Assembly (NCBI RefSeq): GCF_007785775.2
Contig: NZ_VNIK02000008.1
Span: 1 to 64,000 of the forward strand
Source of the DNA: Flagellimonas hadalis
GTDB lineage: Bacteria > Bacteroidota > Bacteroidia > Flavobacteriales > Flavobacteriaceae
DNA length: 64,000 nt
Reading direction: 5' to 3'
In this document: one piece after another, positions 59,071-64,000 of the stretch
Layout: each line of letters opens with the position of its first letter
How positions within the stretch are numbered: position 1 is the first letter of the stretch
Made by a program: the position numbers and the translations under genes
The notes under the pieces: model-generated
What the model was told of the DNA's origin: nothing
Database searches by the model: none
Seen by the model: the letters and a program-made list of their open reading frames with translations, nothing else

Positions 59071-59444
59071 TTTTTTACTTAGTTGCCATAAGGTACTAAG
59101 TATTACGCCAAGGTTTGTTAAAAAATGTTAATGGCTGCTATACGGTCATTTTTACTTTTCAACAGCTGATGCGACATGTATAACCTATGCATTCGTTATG
59201 TGAGAATTTTTTCCTACAAACAAGGAGCTTAAAACCAGAACGTTGTAAAAGTTCGCTTTTCAGAAGATCGATGAAATGCACATGCGGTCGGCATCCTGTT
59301 TTTTGCTTCCAATACGTTCGTCGTCGATAAAATGCACTTCGCCCAAGAAAAGTTTTTATACCGAATAAAGAGTGTTGTTGGGCGATTGAAATCTTGGTCG
59401 GGTAGGTGCGATGGTAATTTTACCTCGTAATACAAACCCAGATC
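59071..59444. other. Intergenic region without a recognised gene
   Basis: About 370 bases lie between divergent msrA and the small secreted protein gene. No supported frame, RNA gene or obvious repeat was found. TAATTTTA at 59412-59419 is an imperfect -7 box for the plus-strand gene. The length leaves room for regulatory sites or a small RNA that cannot be recognised by eye. Confidence 0.5.
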
Positions 59445-59681
59445 ATGAAAACAATTTTGACCATCATCGCAGTAACTTTTTTCGGGACCATGGCCATGGC
59501 ACAGGATATTTCCAAAGAGAAAAAGGTAGAGACCATCACTGCCGATGTAGTCTTGGACGTAGATTTTCAGCAAGTTATCCGCAAGGACAGAGAAACGGCC
59601 AGATTGTACAAATTCAAGAATTCCAGGGTAAAACAGGCCCTTTCCTTTACTACAAAGAAAAACAAATCGATATTGGCCTAA
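59445..59681 (+). CDS. Small exported protein, unknown
   Basis: The 78-aa product has a signal peptide (KTILTIIAVTFFGTMAMAQ) and a 58-residue basic mature part (VVLDVDFQQVIRKDRETARLYKFKNSRVK). No family was recognised. Its stop codon is two bases before the ATG of a 31-aa membrane peptide gene, so the two are probably translated together. The divergent msrA gene may share its regulatory region. Confidence 0.75.
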   Translation: MKTILTIIAVTFFGTMAMAQDISKEKKVETITADVVLDVDFQQVIRKDRETARLYKFKNSRVKQALSFTTKKNKSILA

Positions 59682-59683
59682 TC

Positions 59684-59779
59684 ATGGTTCTAAACCTTCT
59701 GATACCTTTTGCCCTTTTTATCAGTTTGGCCTTTGTGGTGGCCACAATAGCCTTTTCGTTCAGGGTAAGGAAGTCTTAA
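59684..59779 (+). CDS. 31-aa single-span membrane peptide
   Basis: The frame ATG 59684 to TAA 59779 encodes MVLNLLIPFALFISLAF continuing with VVATIAFSFRVRKS: one membrane helix with a basic cytoplasmic tail. It starts two bases after the stop of the secreted-protein gene, the usual spacing of coupled genes. Length, hydrophobicity and position support translation; function is unknown. It may resemble the micro-protein pair at 2754-2991 in topology only. Confidence 0.55.
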   Translation: MVLNLLIPFALFISLAFVVATIAFSFRVRKS

Positions 59780-59800
59780 AAGCAGATGGGATGGACCCTA

Positions 59801-61018
59801 TCAATCCACCGAATTGAACTCTTCGATGATTTCTTCAAATTCAATGCAGTAGTAGGTGCCCTTTTTGTCATAGTCCCTACTGATGGTGCCTCGAAGCTGG
59901 CGGCTTAGGTTGTAGATCAGTTTAAGTCCCAATGAATTGGATGTTCTTGGGTTGATATCCTCCGAATATCCGATCCCATTGTCGCCAAGGTACATTTGAT
60001 AGCGTTTTTCCCCTATTTTCTTGACCGAAACATGGATTTCGCCACCATTGGCATCCGTTATCCCATATTTAAGGGCGTTGGTGATGGTCTCATTGATGAT
60101 GAGGCCAATGGGGATCACGGTATCTATACTGAGCTTATGGTCGTCGATATCCAGGTCCACCTTGACATTGCTGTTGCTCCCCTTGACGGAGCGCACCAAA
60201 TAATCACATAGTTCCTTTACGTAGGGTCTAAGCTCAATTTTGGAAAGATAATCGTCCCTTTTATAGAGCATTTCGTGTACCATGGCCATGGACACCACAC
60301 GGTTTTGGCTACTCTTGATGATACTACTGATCTTTTCGTCAGCAATGGCCCTGGATTGTAGGCTCAGCAGACTGGAAACGGTTTGGAGGTTGTTCTTCAC
60401 CCTATGGTGGACCTCTTTCAGCAGGGTTTCCTTTTCCTCTATACGTTCCTGGATCTCATTCCTTGATTTGTACAATTTGTGATGGGCCATAAGAAGGTTC
60501 TTCCCAAAAACCCCGCCCAGCAGGTATACTGCAAAAACTGCACTGAGAAAGGCAAACCAACTGCGCGATTCCAATGGTACGGTATTCTCGGAAATACTAA
60601 AATCCCCGGTGTCATATAGAAAAAGTATGGTGAGCACGGCCAAATTGACAATCAGGTACAATTGGCCAAAAACCTTTGTGGTCACATAACCGGCGAAGAC
60701 GATGATGGCCAGTACAAAAATGAAAGGGCTTTGGATACCTCCACTATACATGGTAATGATAATGGCCCCGATCATGGATAGGATGGAGGTAAGGTTGTAG
60801 GTGAGTACCAAATTTTTGTGCCGCTGGTACAAGCTCGTATTCAATAGGTTGATGAAGGCATAAACAATAAAGGTATAGGGAATCACCTCTTGAATGTCCA
60901 AGAAAAAAAAGCAGATCAGCCCAAACAGGGCTGCAAAAACGGATGAACTGTAATTAACCTTGAGTATCAAATCAATCTTGTCTTGTAGCCGATATTTATC
61001 CTTACCAGGAACTTTCAT
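59801..61018 (-). CDS. HisKA_2-type sensor histidine kinase
   Basis: The 405-aa kinase has six or seven membrane helices (about 24-175) without a recognisable sensor domain, a short coiled linker (QERIEEKETLLKE), the HisKA_2 motif EVHHRVKNNLQTVSSLLSLQS (read as HHRVKNN, about 204-210) and an ATPase domain with NETITNALKYGI, LGDNGIGY and NSLGLKLIYNLSRQL. HisKA_2 kinases often phosphorylate stand-alone regulators. No response regulator is adjacent, so it is an orphan. The ATG at 61018 is preferred; TTG at 61051 lies within about ten bases of the expected transcript start. Confidence 0.92.
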   Translation of the reverse strand: MKVPGKDKYRLQDKIDLILKVNYSSSVFAALFGLICFFFLDIQEVIPYTFIVYAFINLLNTSLYQRHKNLVLTYNLTSILSMIGAIIITMYSGGIQSPFIFVLAIIVFAGYVTTKVFGQLYLIVNLAVLTILFLYDTGDFSISENTVPLESRSWFAFLSAVFAVYLLGGVFGKNLLMAHHKLYKSRNEIQERIEEKETLLKEVHHRVKNNLQTVSSLLSLQSRAIADEKISSIIKSSQNRVVSMAMVHEMLYKRDDYLSKIELRPYVKELCDYLVRSVKGSNSNVKVDLDIDDHKLSIDTVIPIGLIINETITNALKYGITDANGGEIHVSVKKIGEKRYQMYLGDNGIGYSEDINPRTSNSLGLKLIYNLSRQLRGTISRDYDKKGTYYCIEFEEIIEEFNSVD

Positions 61019-61067
61019 ATACTGCACGTGATTGTAATCCTCTACTACCAAGGTTGATTTGGGGTAG

Positions 61068-61075
61068 CAAAAGTA
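61068..61075 (-). promoter_or_regulatory. -7 box of the histidine kinase gene
   Basis: TACTTTTG on the minus strand is an exact match, giving a leader of about 43 bases to the ATG at 61018. Confidence 0.5.
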
Positions 61076-61120
61076 GCTTAATGGGGTGTATTATGGTGTA
61101 AATCTAAATATGTTTTTGAT

Positions 61121-61156
61121 ATAAAAAAAGTGACAGCTATAAAATAACTGTCACTT
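61121..61156 (-). terminator. Terminator of secA
   Basis: On the minus strand AAGTGACAG and CTGTCACTT (61156-61148, 61136-61128) pair perfectly and are followed by a T run (61129-61123). It lies 23 bases after the secA stop. Confidence 0.85.
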
Positions 61157-61178
61157 GTATGATTGCATTTAACCTAAT

Positions 61179-64000
61179 TTAATCTTCGATCAAGACCCAT
61201 TCCCCTTTTTCGATAAGGGATTCCGCCTGCTTGTATTTCATGGTCTTGCTCTCGCCGGACATGATGTTCTTTATGGTAACCTTGTCATTACGGCCAATTT
61301 TTGGCTTTTCCCTGGTAATGGTTTCGGTCACCTGCTGACGTTGTCCCTGAGTTTGGCCCGCTGCCCTATGCTGGGCGGCAAGCTCATCACTGTTGGGGAT
61401 TTCTTCCTTCGAGGTCTGAAGGTTTTCCTTGGGTCGTTGCACGTTCCTGGCCTCTTGGATCTGATTGGTGTTCTGCGATGGCAGTTCCCCTTTGAAAAGG
61501 AAGGAAATAACCTCTTTGTTCACTTTGTCTATCATTTCCTTGAAGAGTTCGAACGCCTCGAACTTATAGATCAGCAAAGGATCTTTTTGCTCATGGACGG
61601 CCAACTGTACGGATTGTTTCAACTCGTCCATCTTGCGTAAATGGGTTTTCCAGGCATCATCGATGATGGCCAAGGTGATGTTCTTCTCAAAATCCGTGAT
61701 CAATTGCTTTCCATCCGTATTATAGGCCTTTTCCAGATTGGTGACCACGTTCAAGGTCTTGATGCCGTCCGTGAAAGGGACCACAATGCGCTCGAACTTG
61801 TTGGCTTGGTCCTCATACACCTTTTTGATGACCTGGAAAGCCACGGTGGCACTACGCTCCATTTTGTTCTTGTAGAAATCGTAGGATGCCTTGTAAATGG
61901 TATTGGCTATTTCCTGGAAGTTCATCTTTTTGAACTCTTCCTCGCTGATGGGCGAAGTGATGGAGAAATATTTGATGAGCTCAAACTCGAAGTTTTTGAA
62001 GTCATCGGCCATTTTGTTGGTCTCCGCGATCAGCTCGCAGGTGTCATAGATCATGTTGGCGATGTCCACTTTGAGGCGCTCGCCTTGAAGGGCGTGCTTT
62101 CTTCTCTTGTACACCACCTCACGCTGGGCGTTCATCACATCATCATATTCCAATAGGCGTTTACGGATGCCAAAGTTGTTTTCCTCCACTTTTTTCTGGG
62201 CCCGTTCTATAGATCGGGTCATCATGGAGTGTTGGATGACCTCGCCTTCCTCCAGACCCATACGGTCCATCATCTTGGCCACACGGTCCGATCCGAACAA
62301 ACGCATCAGGTTGTCTTCCAAGGAAACATAGAACTGCGAGCTTCCCGGGTCTCCTTGACGCCCGGAACGACCTCTCAACTGCCTGTCCACCCGTCTGGAA
62401 TCGTGGCGCTCCGTACCGATGATGGCAAGTCCGCCCGCTCCCTTTACATCCGTGGTGAGCTTAATGTCCGTACCCCTACCGGCCATGTTGGTGGCAATGG
62501 TGACCACCCCTGATTTTCCTGCTTCGGCGACGATGTCGGCCTCCTTTTTGTGGAGTTTGGCGTTCAGTACATTGTGGGAAATTTTACGGACACTCAACAG
62601 TTTGGAGAGCAGTTCCGAAATTTCCACCGAAGTGGTACCGATCAAAACGGGTCTGCCCGCAGTGGAAAGGTTGGTCACCTCCTCAATGATGGCGTTGTAT
62701 TTTTCGCGCTTGGTCTTGTAGATGAGATCATGGCGGTCATGTCTTGCAATGGGCCTATTGGTAGGGATTTCCATGACATCCAACTTGTAGATCTCCCAAA
62801 ACTCGCCTGCTTCGGTTACAGCCGTACCGGTCATACCGGCCAGCTTGTTGTACATCCTAAAGTAATTTTGCAGGGTGATGGTGGCGAAGGTCTGGGTCAT
62901 GGCCTCGATCTTCACGTTCTCCTTGGCCTCGATGGCCTGATGGAGTCCATCGGAATATCGTCTGCCGTCCATGATACGTCCAGTCTGCTCATCCACGATC
63001 ATCACCTTATTGTCAATCACCACATACTCCACATCCTTTTCAAATAGGGTATAGGCCTTCAACAATTGGGTCATGGTATGGATCCGCTCGCTCTTGATGG
63101 CAAAATCCTTGAAAAGCTCTTCCTTGAGCTCGGCTTCTTTTTCAATCTCCAGATCCTGACGCTCGATTTTGGCAATCTCACTGCCAATGTCCGGCATCAC
63201 GAAGAAATCCTTGTCCTTGTCCCCGGAAATGTAATCGACCCCTTTATCGGTCAATTCTATCTGGTTGTTCTTCTCATCGATCACGAACAACAGGTCGGCA
63301 TCCACTTTGGGCATTTCCCTGTTGTTGTCCTGCATGTAGTAGTTTTCTGTTTTCTGGAGGAGTTGTTTCACGCCTTCCTCACTCAAAAACTTGATGAGTG
63401 CCTTGTTCTTGGGAAGTCCTCGGTGCACACGGAGCAGAAGGAACCCGCCCTCTTTGGTATCTCCGGCGGCAATGAGTTTTTTGGCCTCGGCAAGCACGCC
63501 CGTCAAGTGTTGGCGTTGTTGCTGTACAATGTCGGCCACTTTTGGCCTTAGTTCGTTGAACTCGTGGCGGTCACCCTCGGGCACGGGACCGGAGATGATC
63601 AATGGGGTACGTGCATCGTCGATGAGAACGGAATCCACCTCATCCACAATGGCGTAGTGATGTGGGCGCTGTACCAGATCGTCCGGGGTGTGCGCCATAT
63701 TGTCACGTAGGTAGTCAAAACCAAATTCGTTGTTGGTCCCATAGGTGATGTCAGCATTGTAGGCGGCCCTTCTTCCGTCGGAATTGGGCCTGTGCTTGTC
63801 GATACAATCCACGGAAAGTCCATGGAACTCAAAAATGGGGGCCATCCAGGCGCTGTCCCTTTTGGCCAAATAATCGTTCACGGTCACCAAATGTGCCCCT
63901 TTGCCTGCTAGGGCGTTCAGATAGAGTGGGAGTGTGGCCACAAGGGTCTTACCTTCCCCGGTCTGCATTTCCGCAATCTTTCCTTGATGGAGGGCAATAC
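61179..64000 (-). CDS. secA: Preprotein translocase ATPase SecA (N-terminus beyond the window)
   Basis: About 940 residues are present; the frame runs off the right edge upstream of [16 protein letters not shown] (Walker A region). [31 protein letters not shown] and [17 protein letters not shown] follow. [38 protein letters not shown] and a helical scaffold with LREYDDVMN-like [17 protein letters not shown] complete the motor. The C-terminus replaces the usual zinc-binding SecB motif with a DUF-like tail ([19 protein letters not shown]). Long inserts around the first nucleotide domain are typical of Bacteroidota SecA. It drives protein export through SecYEG. Confidence 0.97.
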   Translation of the reverse strand, partial: IALHQGKIAEMQTGEGKTLVATLPLYLNALAGKGAHLVTVNDYLAKRDSAWMAPIFEFHGLSVDCIDKHRPNSDGRRAAYNADITYGTNNEFGFDYLRDNMAHTPDDLVQRPHHYAIVDEVDSVLIDDARTPLIISGPVPEGDRHEFNELRPKVADIVQQQRQHLTGVLAEAKKLIAAGDTKEGGFLLLRVHRGLPKNKALIKFLSEEGVKQLLQKTENYYMQDNNREMPKVDADLLFVIDEKNNQIELTDKGVDYISGDKDKDFFVMPDIGSEIAKIERQDLEIEKEAELKEELFKDFAIKSERIHTMTQLLKAYTLFEKDVEYVVIDNKVMIVDEQTGRIMDGRRYSDGLHQAIEAKENVKIEAMTQTFATITLQNYFRMYNKLAGMTGTAVTEAGEFWEIYKLDVMEIPTNRPIARHDRHDLIYKTKREKYNAIIEEVTNLSTAGRPVLIGTTSVEISELLSKLLSVRKISHNVLNAKLHKKEADIVAEAGKSGVVTIATNMAGRGTDIKLTTDVKGAGGLAIIGTERHDSRRVDRQLRGRSGRQGDPGSSQFYVSLEDNLMRLFGSDRVAKMMDRMGLEEGEVIQHSMMTRSIERAQKKVEENNFGIRKRLLEYDDVMNAQREVVYKRRKHALQGERLKVDIANMIYDTCELIAETNKMADDFKNFEFELIKYFSITSPISEEEFKKMNFQEIANTIYKASYDFYKNKMERSATVAFQVIKKVYEDQANKFERIVVPFTDGIKTLNVVTNLEKAYNTDGKQLITDFEKNITLAIIDDAWKTHLRKMDELKQSVQLAVHEQKDPLLIYKFEAFELFKEMIDKVNKEVISFLFKGELPSQNTNQIQEARNVQRPKENLQTSKEEIPNSDELAAQHRAAGQTQGQRQQVTETITREKPKIGRNDKVTIKNIMSGESKTMKYKQAESLIEKGEWVLIED

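Noticed and set aside
61179..64000. SecA considered truncated or broken
   Set aside because: The reading frame is open to the last base; only the window edge removes the N-terminus.
1..64000. CRISPR arrays, cas genes, restriction systems and prophage modules
   Set aside because: No regularly spaced repeats, cas-like motifs, methylase/nuclease pairs or phage structural clusters were seen.

Overview
The window looks like chromosomal DNA from a marine-type member of Flavobacteriaceae (Bacteroidota), possibly close to Muricauda/Allomuricauda. The evidence is the long Bacteroidota-type NusB, a DUF3276 PUR-domain protein, a DUF5606 protein beside def and ruvX, a type B T9SS/gliding C-terminal sorting domain, and many promoters with the Bacteroidota -7 box TAnnTTTG. 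The genus is a guess; the phylum and family are well supported. Most of the window is housekeeping DNA with dense operons and short intergenic gaps. No rRNA, tRNA, CRISPR array or intact insertion sequence was seen.

Layout. 1-1.7 kb: an AT-rich gene encoding a secreted tail-fibre-like protein, enclosed by a perfect 10-bp inverted repeat and divergent from a tyrosine recombinase, which is the layout of an integron. 1.7-5.4 kb: a cyclophilin-FKBP fusion, two tandem paralogous micro-proteins (27 and 28 aa), a cold shock protein, a 1-Cys peroxiredoxin, a YfiT-like protein and a redoxin. 5.4-11 kb: DUF3276, an ABC exporter, nusB-DUF1573-yajC and a Tat-exported Gfo/Idh oxidoreductase. 11-12.3 kb: an AT-rich lipoprotein gene and a membrane protein. 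12.3-20 kb: pepT, pyrD, lysE-type, HMG-CoA lyase and guaB. 20-25.7 kb: thioredoxin, lysA, LON-domain, sucC, a TerB-like protein and hsp20. 25.7-31.3 kb: uvrB, a T9SS-sorted Fn3-like repeat protein and a two-gene ABC-2 transporter.

31.3-38.3 kb: a cryptic kinase-like protein, an NdpA nucleoid protein, a pRiA4b-ORF3-like protein and an operon glycosyltransferase-tsaC-cca-ctaA. 38.3-42.4 kb: a surface-glycan cluster with two GT2 enzymes, UDP-galactopyranose mutase and, divergent from it, a probable galactofuranosyltransferase. 42.4-48 kb: dapD, ruvX, def, DUF5606, a GH20 hexosaminidase lipoprotein, an SGNH hydrolase and mazG. 48-54 kb: a MATE exporter, then PAP2 phosphatase, ArnT-like GT39, flippase-like protein and polyprenyl-phosphate GT2, which together suggest lipid-linked sugar transfer to envelope lipid or glycan. 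54-64 kb: meaB, Ohr, an ECF sigma factor/anti-sigma/coiled-coil operon, msrA, a small secreted protein coupled to a 31-aa membrane peptide, a HisKA_2 sensor kinase and secA (cut by the right edge).

The strongest candidate for something undescribed is the integron-like locus at the left edge. Next come the tandem micro-protein pair, the kinase-like protein and a 72-bp hairpin element. Start codons were revised where a -7 box, a terminator, a signal peptide or overlap with a neighbour made the longest reading frame implausible.
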